The position numbers were made by a program, and so were the translations under genes. Of a stretch of DNA of 64,000 bases, positions 8,430 through 19,369 are shown piece by piece. Below the pieces are notes generated by a model. That model was given only the letters and a program-made list of their open reading frames with translations. It was not told the DNA's origin and did not search any database. Source of the stretch: Debaryomyces hansenii CBS767 (lineage: Eukaryota; Ascomycota; Pichiomycetes; Serinales; Debaryomycetaceae); NCBI RefSeq assembly GCF_000006445.2, contig NC_006048.2, forward strand, positions 558,001 through 622,000, written 5' to 3'. Position 1 is the stretch's first letter; each line of letters begins with the position of its first letter.

Positions 8430-11084
8430 CTATACTGATGTGCAATTTGTAACTTTAGTAAGCATATATGTAATTGGTATTGGCATTGATCTCTCCTTTG
8501 ACTTCTGAATTATATTTTTTGTAACCATGTCACCACAATCTAGCTGCTCAGATACATTAACAGGATTATAATGCTTATAATCAATTAAAGCATTGATCAT
8601 ACTAGCCTGCTGCCTTTTCGGTTTTTGATCTTCTTGTTTATAATCCAATGCTGTAATCCAGCCTCCAGGGTTATTAGTTTCTTCATCGGCATCGTCCGAA
8701 TCAATATCAATTGAAAGAGGATTGATATCTTCTCCTATGCCAGAACAGTCACATTGCAATAAATCATGCGTGTTAGATAACGTTTCTTCATTAACTGTGA
8801 ATAAATCTTTCAAGTCATTCATATCAAATAAATTCAGTTTTGAATCGGTTTTGTTATCCAAGAATTTATCACTTAGGTTATTCTTCATCATTTGACGTTG
8901 GAAGATTTTTTCATCGATACAACCTGTGGTCATAATTCTATAAATAAATACAGGCTTTGTTTGTCCATCTCGATGGATCCGTGCCATTGCCTGTAAATCA
9001 ATCGATGGGTTCCAATCATTATCAAAAAGAATTAGTCTTGATGCTCCGATTAAGTTCAATCCTACTCCCCCAGACTTTGCGGATAATAAGAAAACTGAAT
9101 TCGTCAGTACAGGTTGCTTATTGAAATCATTAACTAGCTTATCCCGTAATTTATTTGGAGTTGAGCCATCTAGTCTCAGGAATGATATATTTAGCTTGTG
9201 TAAAATAGTTTCAAGTAAATCTAAAGTTTGTGTATAATTAGATATAAGTACTGTCTTATCACCAATCTGATTAATCTCAATTAGTAAAGGTATTAGAATG
9301 TTGACTTTGCTACTTGCAGTCTTTTTCGACAACGTGGTTAAATCAATAGTAGAATCGTGTTCATTCTCTATTAACGAGTTAAATAGTTTATCTTGAAACA
9401 ATAAACTCGGAGAATTGCAAATTTTCTTGAACAAAGTTATCAAAGTCAACGAGTTATTATCTTCTCTTAGCAATGCATTAAATTTCTTAGAATCCAATAC
9501 AAATTTAAATAACGCTATCTGAAGTTCAGTGGGCGGACAAAATAAAATGATATCAGTCTTTTCTGTCAAATAACCCGAAAGAATACTACTAGTACGACGC
9601 AATGTAAACTCTTTAGTTAGTTCGATTAGCTCGTTAGATTTGATTTCTCCTCGTTTTATTGTATCTTTATTAATACAGTTTACTTCTCTTGATCTGAGAA
9701 TTGGCTTAATGAAATCCTTTTGGAAAGATTGGAACGAACCCAATACAGAAGGGTTTATAAAATTTATAATATTATAAAATTCTACCAAATCATTCTGTAT
9801 TGGCGTTCCTGTAAGCAAAACCTTTTTTGATATATTCATGTCATTAAGGACTTTCAAAACCTTATTCGAGCTATTCTTAAGCCTGTGACCTTCATCACAG
9901 ACTAGCATATCAAAGTCGATAGTTGATAATTCATTTTGACATGATAAGACCTTTTCGTAGCTCATTATTAAGACTTGATATATTCTAGTCTTACCAAAAC
10001 TTTTAATTTCCTGTTTATCCTTGCTTGCATTTTGTTTATTGTTTACAGTGAGAACACCAATCCTATTGATGTTTAACCACTTCTTGAATTCTTTTTTCCA
10101 GTTACCAATTAATGTGACAGGACAAGTAATTAATACCTTCTTACAAATTGGAGATATATCTTCAGAATAAGGGGTTTGTTTTAGTAGGGTCCATATGAGT
10201 GTAATTGTGGTAAGGGTTTTTCCCAAACCCATTTCGTCAGCGAGTAAAGCACCATTTCCTTTGAAATTCTTGAATCCCATTAAGCACTCGTAGACGAAAG
10301 AAACTGCTTCACGTTGGTGGGGTCTTAGCAATCTTGAAAGAACAGGGTCGACTACCACATCAATAGTTTCTTCACGCGTTTTATTGGGTGGTCTGGTCAT
10401 AATAAGAGAATGCTCTGCGTCAGGATCATAAAGAGGGTTTCGGTTGCTCGTTGAAACTCTAGCAGTACTCTGTGCATTCGATATTCCTAGGGGGACTACC
10501 TTCTTAAACTGGTTTCTAGGCGGCGCTGGAATATGATGCAGGGGAACTTTATTTTCTTGACCTACGTCTTGGGAATTGTTTAGGGTTGTTTTGTCTGCAA
10601 TCTCGTAATCTATTTCTAGTTCGTAGGACCCTAATGCGATGATTCCCTCAGTCTTGGTCTTCGACGTTTTCCCCATTTGCTTATAATTTCCATTGCCTTT
10701 GACATCGCATTTGAATGTAATACCCGAACTACTGACGACTATTAAGCCATCTCCATCCCACGTTTTATTCTTCTTATTGGTGAACTTTCTCCATTGAACC
10801 ATATACATCCTTACCGATTCCTCATCTTTGGGACCAGGCGCTAAAACACTGGGCGAGTCTTCAGCTTTCATGACATTTGAGCCAATTTTCGGCCTTTTAT
10901 ATGCCTGGCGGCTCAGCTCGCTGGATGCTGCGCGATAAGGACTGGCTTCTTTATCTTGCGATACTTTGGCATCAACACATTGATTAATTGGGGCAGGAGA
11001 GCTTGATTTCGCGTCTAATGACGATTGAGACAGATCAATACGCCGTGGTGGCTTGAATGCTGCTCTTAATCCTGATTTATACAT
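8430..11084 (-). CDS. RDH54: Rad54-family DNA translocase, Rdh54/Tid1 type
   Basis: 884 residues. The basic N-terminus (KPPRRID) is followed by a Snf2 ATPase core: Walker A DEMGLGKT (283-290), DEGH box (397-400), LLTGTPIQND, and in the helicase C lobe SAKSGGVGLNL and QAMARIHRDGQ. The block FINPSVLGSFQSFQKDFIKPI and the tail around RQMMKNNLSDKFLD match Rdh54 better than Rad54. Rdh54 moves on double-stranded DNA with Rad51/Dmc1 in recombination, disassembles Rad51 from undamaged DNA, and acts in interhomologue repair. In S. cerevisiae the gene (YBR073W) is next to PFF1. An MCB-like GACGCGA lies about 70 bases upstream of the start. Separation from RAD54 rests on motif resemblance recalled from memory. 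Confidence 0.9.
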   Translation of the reverse strand: MYKSGLRAAFKPPRRIDLSQSSLDAKSSSPAPINQCVDAKVSQDKEASPYRAASSELSRQAYKRPKIGSNVMKAEDSPSVLAPGPKDEESVRMYMVQWRKFTNKKNKTWDGDGLIVVSSSGITFKCDVKGNGNYKQMGKTSKTKTEGIIALGSYELEIDYEIADKTTLNNSQDVGQENKVPLHHIPAPPRNQFKKVVPLGISNAQSTARVSTSNRNPLYDPDAEHSLIMTRPPNKTREETIDVVVDPVLSRLLRPHQREAVSFVYECLMGFKNFKGNGALLADEMGLGKTLTTITLIWTLLKQTPYSEDISPICKKVLITCPVTLIGNWKKEFKKWLNINRIGVLTVNNKQNASKDKQEIKSFGKTRIYQVLIMSYEKVLSCQNELSTIDFDMLVCDEGHRLKNSSNKVLKVLNDMNISKKVLLTGTPIQNDLVEFYNIINFINPSVLGSFQSFQKDFIKPILRSREVNCINKDTIKRGEIKSNELIELTKEFTLRRTSSILSGYLTEKTDIILFCPPTELQIALFKFVLDSKKFNALLREDNNSLTLITLFKKICNSPSLLFQDKLFNSLIENEHDSTIDLTTLSKKTASSKVNILIPLLIEINQIGDKTVLISNYTQTLDLLETILHKLNISFLRLDGSTPNKLRDKLVNDFNKQPVLTNSVFLLSAKSGGVGLNLIGASRLILFDNDWNPSIDLQAMARIHRDGQTKPVFIYRIMTTGCIDEKIFQRQMMKNNLSDKFLDNKTDSKLNLFDMNDLKDLFTVNEETLSNTHDLLQCDCSGIGEDINPLSIDIDSDDADEETNNPGGWITALDYKQEDQKPKRQQASMINALIDYKHYNPVNVSEQLDCGDMVTKNIIQKSKERSMPIPITYMLTKVTNCTSV

Positions 11085-11386
11085 TCAGTATTGTCAATTG
11101 TTCAGTTCAAAATATAGATCAAATTGCCTATTTTATATTTGTATTTTCAATGCGACGCGATTTCTGCCACTATATAATACAATTCATCACAATACAATGT
11201 TGATTAAAACGCAAAATAGATGCAATAATATACACAAACAAAATAAGCTATATAACAATCATTTTCTTTGAAATGTATTTGTACATATTGTTATAAATTA
11301 GCTTCTTTCTACCGGTGCCATAAAGACTCTTAAATATCCAACACAGTACGTTGGAAAAGCTTATTGACCCCTTTTTCCCCCAGTTT
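11085..11386. other. Intergenic region between RDH54 and the SPT small-subunit gene
   Basis: About 300 AT-rich bases. It holds the RDH54 promoter (minus strand starts at 11084), including ATGCGACGCGATTT near 11149-11162, which resembles an MCB (ACGCG) element. It also holds the 3' flank of the spliced small gene. A 72-codon plus-strand frame at 11053-11271 has no recognisable content. Confidence 0.4.
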
Positions 11387-11684
11387 TCAAAGAGATTGGA
11401 CACTTATATTTTGCACCGTATCAGTACCAGAAAGATAGTAGTAACCTCTTGATAAGAGAAACATGGTATTAGAAGGAATGTAGAAAATAATGCCGTAACC
11501 AATAAATAATGCAAACGAAAGGAAAAAAAAGTCTAAATGGTTAGTAATGTCTTCTTGATATGATTCAAGATCACTAATTTGTAGTAAAATACATACGCAA
11601 GCACATTCGTTCAGGCTTTGTCAACATGACATATGGGAATGAATACCAGTACATATCGAATAGTTTAGCTGGAGAATAAGACAT
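11387..11684 (-). CDS. Small subunit of serine palmitoyltransferase-like protein (spliced, 77 residues)
   Basis: Two exons on the minus strand, 11684-11597 and 11532-11387, with a 64-base intron (GTATGT, branch point ATTACTAAC, acceptor TTTAG). The 77-residue product begins MSYSPAKLFDMYWYSFPYVM, continues LTKPERMC, then one hydrophobic segment and IGYGIIFYIPSNTM. The pattern W-(x)n-Y-(x)n-L-x-x-x-ER followed by a membrane segment and G-Y-x-x-x-x-x-P matches the SPT small-subunit family (human SPTSSA/B: LEPWERTVFN, YTGYVFMPQH). These ER proteins stimulate the Lcb1/Lcb2 heterodimer in the first step of sphingolipid synthesis. Neither exon is long enough to stand out, so ORF-based calling misses it. 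The function rests on this motif pattern and was not tested by a profile search. Confidence 0.85.
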
Positions 11685-11743
11685 GTTTTAATTTTTCGTG
11701 TATAGGGGTCTCTGGTTTAATTAATGTTCAAAATTTAATAATC

Positions 11744-11777
11744 TGACTTTGACTTTGACGTTGACTTTGACGTTAAC
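11744..11777. repeat. Short hexamer repeat (TTTGAC/GTTGAC) in a divergent promoter
   Basis: Hexamers TTTGAC, TTTGAC, GTTGAC, TTTGAC and GTTAAC follow each other directly after TGAC, between the SPT small-subunit gene and TRM732. It may be a small slipped-strand repeat or a cluster of factor sites. No factor is assigned. Confidence 0.7.
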
Positions 11778-12029
11778 TTCTCGTAGTTATATTTGGCTCT
11801 TTAGTCTTTTTACTTGCGTTTGCGATAGTATTAGGTTGGATTAGTAGTATTTTATTGAAGAATGGCCGTGGACACCGATGTATGATAGATGAGAACGGCC
11901 TTCAATGGATAGACGCACGACGCGATCGAATTTTTCATTCTTGTGATTAAGAGAAGATCATCGCTTAGACCCACTACAGAAGTACTTCGTATAAGTGGTT
12001 TATTGGAACTACGAGAGTTAGAGCAGGTT

Positions 12030-15000
12030 ATGAAGGAAATATTAGATCTCATTGGGAAAAAAAACCAGGAAGAATTGGAAAATGGTGTGAAGAAAATGTT
12101 GAGTGAGGAAGACGTAAAAACGGTTGAGCAATATCTTATTGTAAATAAAGAAGTACGACCAGAAGAATTGAAGAAGATATTCCCAAGTTTGTATTCGACA
12201 TTGATCAATGCTGACTCGGTGGATAGTGCACGGATACTATGTAGCGATACATTATGTATTTGGATGTTGAGAAGCATCAAAATGATGAGAATGCAGCATG
12301 CGGAACAATTGTGTGAAGTGCTAACCGAAGATACTAGTAGCAGGATATTTGAGTATATCATGGATTTTTTGGAAAGTGGTACAGGCCCACTTGTAAACTC
12401 TTTGGTGTCATTATTGCATAGGTTGATAGGATTCTGTAAGGTATTAATGCCATTACATGTGGACTTATTTCATCGATGGGTAGATCAGGCGATGAAGTTG
12501 CCGTGTACATCTAGGAACCTTTACTTCTTAGTCGACATATTGTCCAAGGAAATAAACAAGCAGTACATATTGACAGAACACGAAAGATTTACCGAGAGAT
12601 GCATAGGGATCATGTGGTCGAATCCATTGGCCAATGCAGCTAGCAAGGCATTTGTATCGATTTACCAGAGATTATATGAAAAGGGTCACGACGAAGAGTG
12701 GATGGACAAATGGCAAGGGTTAGTGATGAACGGACTAAATGAGAAGGATTTAAGCCGGAATATTCAGGTATATTTATTACCGTTATTGTTCAAAATTTCA
12801 CCCAAGTCATACGGTATATTTATAGAAAGGAATTTGTCCCTCCATATAAATGACTTATCGAACTCAGAAATTGACATATACCTTGGGTTATTGAAAGTCG
12901 GCCAGGATTTAGCTTTGATGCCTGAAACTCTTCATAAACTGAACACAATTGTACCATTTGACTATATCACCCTGCTTTTGACACACGAGGAGTCCAAATT
13001 TAGAATCAGTTCCTTCGCATTACTAGTTGGGTCGGCAAAGGGCTCTCAGCCGATACAAAAGCAAGTTTACGATGTATTGATCGATAAAAATATTTTGCAG
13101 ATATTTTTCATGGATTGTGATAGTGTTGAGCTTAGAAACGATTTTGCTTCATTATTAAGACAGTTTTTGATTCGTATTAGAGACTCCATGTACTCTTTAT
13201 CACGAGATTTAGAGAAGATACGCAAGAAGAACTATGATTTGTCTAAACAGGATGAATTACAGGAATTGATCACATACGGATATGACTTTTTAACTTGGTT
13301 TCTCAATTTCTTAAAAAGAAACTTCATACCAGGATCATCATACGCTCAATTATCCTTAAGTATGAAGCTGTTACAGATACTAGTAGATTTAAATTTAGAT
13401 AATGTCCCTAGGTCTCAAGCGTACGACAAATTATCTACAAAGACCAAAATAAAGATAAGCAATAATAAAATGGTATTTCCATTTTCTATTGAAATATTCG
13501 ATGGTCAATTATTACGGTTGATAATTGATAATATTACTAACAATTATGAAGATATACGGGATACTAGCGTCAATCTCTTGTTAGGTTGTTCAGAGAACAT
13601 ATTATCAGAAAACATATTATCTGCAGAGCAGGATATTATCGATAAAGCCTTAATTACTCTTACCGAATTAAAGGGTAAGAAGAGTGAAGGTGGTGCAAAG
13701 GTTTTGCAATTTTTAGCCCAATTATACGACCACATTGACGACGTTGTGAGATTGAAAGGCTTAATAAATACACTTAAAGATAAATTAGATTTTGGTCTAA
13801 ACCACGAATTTAACAATGAAAAACTTCCTAGAGAACAGAGAGTCCATGGTATATTCACAGCCTTGAAATTGATTTTCCAAAACATCGATAAAAAGAGATA
13901 TAGTGTTGAAACGCCATATTGGACAGGTCAATTCTCGCATATTTTTAGTCAAGTTACAAAAATTTGGCTACAAACCAAACCATTATTATCTAATGCAACA
14001 GACGATAACGAAGGTAATGATCTGTCTGAAGACAAATTAGTTTTGAACTATAGCTGGAAAGCAATTAAGGAATCCACAGCCTTACTTAGCACTATTTTGG
14101 AAATAAGTAACCCCGAAAAAAATGCCCTTATAGATAAGATTACCTTTCTTTCAGGTGCAAATTTAATAATGGATCAATTGGCATCAGTTAAACACCGTGG
14201 TGCATTCTCTTCAGTTTATCCGTCTTTTGTCTCTGCTTGCGAAATATGTTTCAAAAGCAATGATCAAGAGCTTGCAAGCAAGCCAAGCTTATGGTTGAAG
14301 CAGAACATCAAATTAATCAAATCAAAGACTCAATATATTAGTAGAAGATCAGGGGGCTTGCCATATCTCATTACGGCTATTTTGACAGCTGAAAAATCTT
14401 ACAATAAGTCCAAAGAATACAAAGATCTCATTGATTACACTTTTGAGGAATTAATAAGCATTGCTAAGGAGGAATATATACAAAATGCTGATGAAAAAAT
14501 GGACATTCCTCAAGTTCATGCTTTCAACTGTATCAAACACATATTTATTGATTCCCAACTATCATCACTCTGTACTCCATACGTCAACCAAGTTTTGACA
14601 TTATCATTAATAAATTTTTATAACCCTACATGGGCAATTAGAAATTGTGCAGTAATGTTGTTTACTGCATTACAAAATCGTTTATTTGGTACATCCAAGT
14701 TAGGTGAACTTCTACCATGCATATCTTCAAGATTATTCTTTGCTAAATACAATGGCATTGAAGATATTTTGTTTCAAAACTTAGTTGATGCTTCCGCTGC
14801 AGTTGAGCAAGATACGAAATTTAATGTAATATTTCCGATATTGACTATTCTTTCTAGATTAGAAAATACATCAACTTTCGATCCCAAGTTGCAAAAGTTT
14901 GAAACCTTATTAATTAAATGTCTGCATCATAAATATTGGAAAGTACGTGAAATGGCTGCCAAATCATTGGCAGCAATTCTATTACCAGATAGCCTTATAC

Positions 15001-16586
15001 CAACTATACGTATTTTAATTGACAATTGTCATCATTCTCACGGAGACTTTAATTCCATTCATGGGAATTTATTGTCAATTTTAGAAATTATTAAGAGAAT
15101 TGAAACAAAGTTACCAGATTATAGGTTAACCGATAGAGAAGCAAGCAACATATTTGAACATACAATCGAATTTCTTACAGATAGCGACATGTTTTCATGG
15201 TCAACAGCTAAATGCTTCGTGGATATTGTACGTTGCATTTTAATGAATAACTTTGAAATTTCACTTGGAAATAATAATTTAAATATCATCGGCAATTTCA
15301 TAATACGGAACTTAACGACTGATATATTCGATAACACTCTAAATGGGGCCAGACAGTTACTTCTCTCTGCAATGACAGAACTCGTATTTTCTCAATACTT
15401 GAAAATAGGAAGAACAGAAGACATAATTGATTTAATTAGACTATGTTTGCTCTCTAGGGATGTTTACGAAGTTCAATTAGTAGCAATTCGTTTTTGTGAT
15501 TCTCATATAAACCACATTATTGAAATGGATAGTAATAATTACTATACTGCAATTCTTGAAGAGCTATGGGATTTAGTCAAGGACGATTCATGTTGGAGTT
15601 TTGTTAGATCTAACGCTTTAGAGTTGATAAGAAAGGTTACGTCTAGAGGAGAAGAATTAGAGAGAGAAGAGTTACGTTCCAAAATTGAAATATTAATTTC
15701 ATTTACCCTGAAGGAGTACAGTGAAGACTCCAATTCGAAAGCGTTAGAGGCATTAGGACCTTTGATAGGTCAAATTTCTGGCTGCGCTAATGATGACGAG
15801 ACAAGCAATTTGCAAAGATTTTTGGATTTGGCGTATGAGTTTGCTAGCGATGGAAGACCTGCTATAGCTAGGTTATCGTCAGTGAATGCTATTATTGCGT
15901 TTGTCACAACTACCATGAAGAAAAGGGAACATGGTCCTTGTGTTGCCAAAGGAGTCTTTATGCTTTACTTGGCGTTATACGATGATGATGACGATATTCG
16001 ATATGAATCTGCTAAATGCTTATCACACTTTTTCGCTTTTGAATTCACCATGGTGCCAACAGCCATAACTGCCGTCTTCGGGCCAAACTTCTTGGCGAAA
16101 TTTGGATCCGTTATTAGCGAACCTATATTTGTTGACAATTTTGTCAACTCTAAACCACAACTCAAGTGGAAATTAACACAGGCTGATGCACAAACCGAAG
16201 ATTCATTATTCGACGTCGAGAGCATGAATTTATACAGAAACGATATTCAAACACGTCAGACGGCTATTCACTTGCTTATGGCGTGTAACCTGATGGAACC
16301 CATAAATAATGAGTCTGTCGTTAAATTAACTGAAAAAGTTAATAAAGACATGTACTATATAATTGACTTTGTCGCCAGAAAAGGTCATGATGGCTATATT
16401 GGGTGGTGTAAGGATGAATTCATATTCACAAGCATTTTAGAAGGTACATTAAATGTGAAAGCTGTTATTAAACTTACTAATGATACAGAGCTTAATGAGA
16501 GACTTGAATTTCTTTGGAAGTTATTTGATAAGCACCAGGTGCATTATATGGTCAAACATACTTCGGACTTCTTTATTTGTACATAG
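12030..16586 (+). CDS. TRM732: tRNA 2'-O-methyltransferase auxiliary protein Trm732 (THADA family, DUF2428)
   Basis: 1518 residues from the first in-frame ATG. It is a long alpha-helical HEAT/ARM-like protein. Conserved THADA-type features include SRRSGGLPYLITAIL (about residue 800 from this start), VHAFNCIKHIF and YNPTWAIRNCAVMLF. Trm732 is the partner that directs Trm7 to C32 of tRNA-Phe and a few other tRNAs; TRM7 lies at 45 kb. The 5' end is uncertain. The frame stays open upstream to a stop at 11910 but has no ATG, only GTG at 11943. ATGs at 11862 and 11882 are in other frames. A weak intron (11880-11951, GTATGA...TTAAG) would join the first of these in frame. So the true N-terminus may be about 30 residues longer. 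Confidence 0.88.
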   Translation: MKEILDLIGKKNQEELENGVKKMLSEEDVKTVEQYLIVNKEVRPEELKKIFPSLYSTLINADSVDSARILCSDTLCIWMLRSIKMMRMQHAEQLCEVLTEDTSSRIFEYIMDFLESGTGPLVNSLVSLLHRLIGFCKVLMPLHVDLFHRWVDQAMKLPCTSRNLYFLVDILSKEINKQYILTEHERFTERCIGIMWSNPLANAASKAFVSIYQRLYEKGHDEEWMDKWQGLVMNGLNEKDLSRNIQVYLLPLLFKISPKSYGIFIERNLSLHINDLSNSEIDIYLGLLKVGQDLALMPETLHKLNTIVPFDYITLLLTHEESKFRISSFALLVGSAKGSQPIQKQVYDVLIDKNILQIFFMDCDSVELRNDFASLLRQFLIRIRDSMYSLSRDLEKIRKKNYDLSKQDELQELITYGYDFLTWFLNFLKRNFIPGSSYAQLSLSMKLLQILVDLNLDNVPRSQAYDKLSTKTKIKISNNKMVFPFSIEIFDGQLLRLIIDNITNNYEDIRDTSVNLLLGCSENILSENILSAEQDIIDKALITLTELKGKKSEGGAKVLQFLAQLYDHIDDVVRLKGLINTLKDKLDFGLNHEFNNEKLPREQRVHGIFTALKLIFQNIDKKRYSVETPYWTGQFSHIFSQVTKIWLQTKPLLSNATDDNEGNDLSEDKLVLNYSWKAIKESTALLSTILEISNPEKNALIDKITFLSGANLIMDQLASVKHRGAFSSVYPSFVSACEICFKSNDQELASKPSLWLKQNIKLIKSKTQYISRRSGGLPYLITAILTAEKSYNKSKEYKDLIDYTFEELISIAKEEYIQNADEKMDIPQVHAFNCIKHIFIDSQLSSLCTPYVNQVLTLSLINFYNPTWAIRNCAVMLFTALQNRLFGTSKLGELLPCISSRLFFAKYNGIEDILFQNLVDASAAVEQDTKFNVIFPILTILSRLENTSTFDPKLQKFETLLIKCLHHKYWKVREMAAKSLAAILLPDSLIPTIRILIDNCHHSHGDFNSIHGNLLSILEIIKRIETKLPDYRLTDREASNIFEHTIEFLTDSDMFSWSTAKCFVDIVRCILMNNFEISLGNNNLNIIGNFIIRNLTTDIFDNTLNGARQLLLSAMTELVFSQYLKIGRTEDIIDLIRLCLLSRDVYEVQLVAIRFCDSHINHIIEMDSNNYYTAILEELWDLVKDDSCWSFVRSNALELIRKVTSRGEELEREELRSKIEILISFTLKEYSEDSNSKALEALGPLIGQISGCANDDETSNLQRFLDLAYEFASDGRPAIARLSSVNAIIAFVTTTMKKREHGPCVAKGVFMLYLALYDDDDDIRYESAKCLSHFFAFEFTMVPTAITAVFGPNFLAKFGSVISEPIFVDNFVNSKPQLKWKLTQADAQTEDSLFDVESMNLYRNDIQTRQTAIHLLMACNLMEPINNESVVKLTEKVNKDMYYIIDFVARKGHDGYIGWCKDEFIFTSILEGTLNVKAVIKLTNDTELNERLEFLWKLFDKHQVHYMVKHTSDFFICT

Positions 16587-16805
16587 TCAAATAGACTGCA
16601 AAATTCTAACCCTATTAGAAAGGTAGTGTAAATAAAAACTTATAATTGCGGGTAACCACTGAAAAATTCTGAGAATAAAAACTTGTTCGAATATAAATTC
16701 TTAAGCTTATTTTTATATTATTATTCTGATAATTTTGATAATTAGAAAATACAAACATATTGTTTAAGGTAAGTCTCAGCTTCATGCTAATTGAGAAGAG
16801 CTATC

Positions 16806-16919
16806 TTTAGGATTAATTTACTGATGAATTATTAATACAACAATGAATTTCTTCACCTGAATCACCATGTGGAATAAAAATAATATCAGAGCTTTTTAAC
16901 ACTGAATCTTAACCCTAAA
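16806..16919 (+). ncRNA. SNR47: C/D box snoRNA, snR47/U36 type, guiding 18S and 25S rRNA 2'-O-methylation
   Basis: Box C TGATGA at 16822-16827, box D' CTGA at 16857-16860, box D CTGA at 16902-16905. A terminal stem pairs 16806-16816 with 16909-16919 (11 positions, one A-C mismatch). The 12 bases before D (16889-16900, GAGCTTTTTAAC) are fully complementary to the conserved 18S stretch GUUAAAAAGCUC. The 13 bases before D' (16844-16856) are fully complementary to 25S GUGAAGAAAUUCA. In both duplexes the fifth base upstream of the box pairs with an A, as needed for the two methyladenosines guided by yeast snR47 (Am619 in 18S, Am2220 in 25S; numbers from memory). In S. cerevisiae SNR47 lies near YDR042C, inside the YDR037-051 group represented here. 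Transcript ends are approximate. Confidence 0.92.
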
Positions 16920-17193
16920 AATATTGCTTTTCTTGGAATGCTTTTAATATAGCACATCATCATACTAACAATAATCAGTGAAAACTTATCTAGTTGTTAA
17001 TAGCAAATAATAAACAGAAACTCCCCAAACTAATTTTACTGTAGACTAACTTTTATTTCTTGGAATGAGCTCTTTCTTAACATTTTAGAAGACATAAACA
17101 CCTCTTACAGAACATCTTAAAGTCGTAAACACCTCTTGCTAAAACACACTATAGCTTAAATCTTATCCCATCTCTTTGAACAAAAAAATACAT

Positions 17194-17199
17194 CACGTG
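17194..17199. promoter_or_regulatory. CACGTG E-box (Cbf1-type) upstream of SLT11
   Basis: CACGTG within ATCACGTGAC, 111 bases before the SLT11 ATG. TCACGTGA is the classical Cbf1/bHLH site in ascomycete yeasts. Occupancy is inference from the motif only. Confidence 0.45.
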
Positions 17200-17231
17200 A
17201 CTTACGATGGCATCACTATCAGACCAACTAG

Positions 17232-18389
<1,158 letters not shown>

Positions 18390-18517
18390 ACTAGTATATA
18401 ATATATATTTTTGATTCAATCTTGCATCTTTTAAATAAAAGTAGATTTCGCGCGGCGCAAATAGCTATAGCTAGTTTCTGTAACTATTCGAATTTAAATC
18501 TATTTTATAATCTTATC

Positions 18518-18532
18518 ATGAGTAAGGTATAA
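18518..18532 (+). promoter_or_regulatory. Four-codon upstream ORF next to the ALG14 start
   Basis: ATG AGT AAG GTA TAA ends one base before the ALG14 ATG at 18534. If the 5' end of the mRNA lies upstream, ribosomes would have to bypass or reinitiate. The transcript start is not known, so regulation is inference. Confidence 0.35.
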
Positions 18533-18533
18533 C

Positions 18534-19232
18534 ATGGACTTCGAATCACAGCTATGCATTAAAGTGGTGTTATTATTGTTGCCATTCTTCATTATCGGAA
18601 TAAGATTACTTTGGGTTTTACCGGCGGTCAATTCACCGGCCATGGGATCTGAGAAGGAGAAAGGATTAAGCCAAATACCTTCAGAATTAAGAGGGTCTAA
18701 CATAATGATCTTTTTAGGTTCAGGTGGACACACAGGGGAAATGATGCGTATTTTGGCTAATGTTGACTTGAATAATTTTAATCGAACATGGGTTACATCA
18801 TCTGGTGATTCGACTTCAATTTTAAAATGCAAGAAATACGAAGATGAAAGACTAACGAGTGGTCAAAATAAACTGGACTATCTTGTATTACATAGGGCGA
18901 GAACTGTTGGTGAATCTATAATTCTGTCAGTTTTTAGTACAGTAAGGTCACTCATTTCTACAATTAAGCACCTCTATGAATTACCACAGTTTCCATCTAT
19001 TCTTTTATTGAATGGACCAGGGACATCTGTTCCACTAGCATACATAATATTTCTATTGAAATTCTTGGGTTTATGCAAGACCAGGATCATCTATATTGAA
19101 AGTCTAGCGAGAGTTAAACAATTGAGCGTAAGTGGTCTTTTAATATTGCCAATTACTGATAGGTTTATTGTTCAATGGAAACAGTTAGCCGTAAAATATA
19201 AAAGAGCCGAATATTATGGTATTTTAATTTAA
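18534..19232 (+). CDS. ALG14: UDP-GlcNAc transferase membrane subunit Alg14
   Basis: 232 residues. An N-terminal membrane helix (about 10-30) anchors it in the ER. The Rossmann-like domain begins MIFLGSGGHTGEMMRI, and NGPGTSVPLAYI, RIIYIESLARVKQLS and DRFIVQWKQL follow, all hallmarks of Alg14. Alg14 recruits the catalytic Alg13 to the ER face; together they add the second GlcNAc to dolichol-PP-GlcNAc in N-glycan synthesis. It is single-exon and of normal length. ALG13 is not in this window. In S. cerevisiae ALG14 (YBR070C) lies in the same neighbourhood as ECM2, RDH54 and PFF1. Confidence 0.96.
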   Translation: MDFESQLCIKVVLLLLPFFIIGIRLLWVLPAVNSPAMGSEKEKGLSQIPSELRGSNIMIFLGSGGHTGEMMRILANVDLNNFNRTWVTSSGDSTSILKCKKYEDERLTSGQNKLDYLVLHRARTVGESIILSVFSTVRSLISTIKHLYELPQFPSILLLNGPGTSVPLAYIIFLLKFLGLCKTRIIYIESLARVKQLSVSGLLILPITDRFIVQWKQLAVKYKRAEYYGILI

Positions 19233-19369
19233 TTTAGTCCTATATATTATATATATATATTAACATAGAGACTAAGATATTGAACCATCGCGTTATTTAC
19301 TATTTGAAAGCATATTTAATTTATTTCTATGACATACACATAAACCAGTATTAGTGGTTTTAATTGTTA

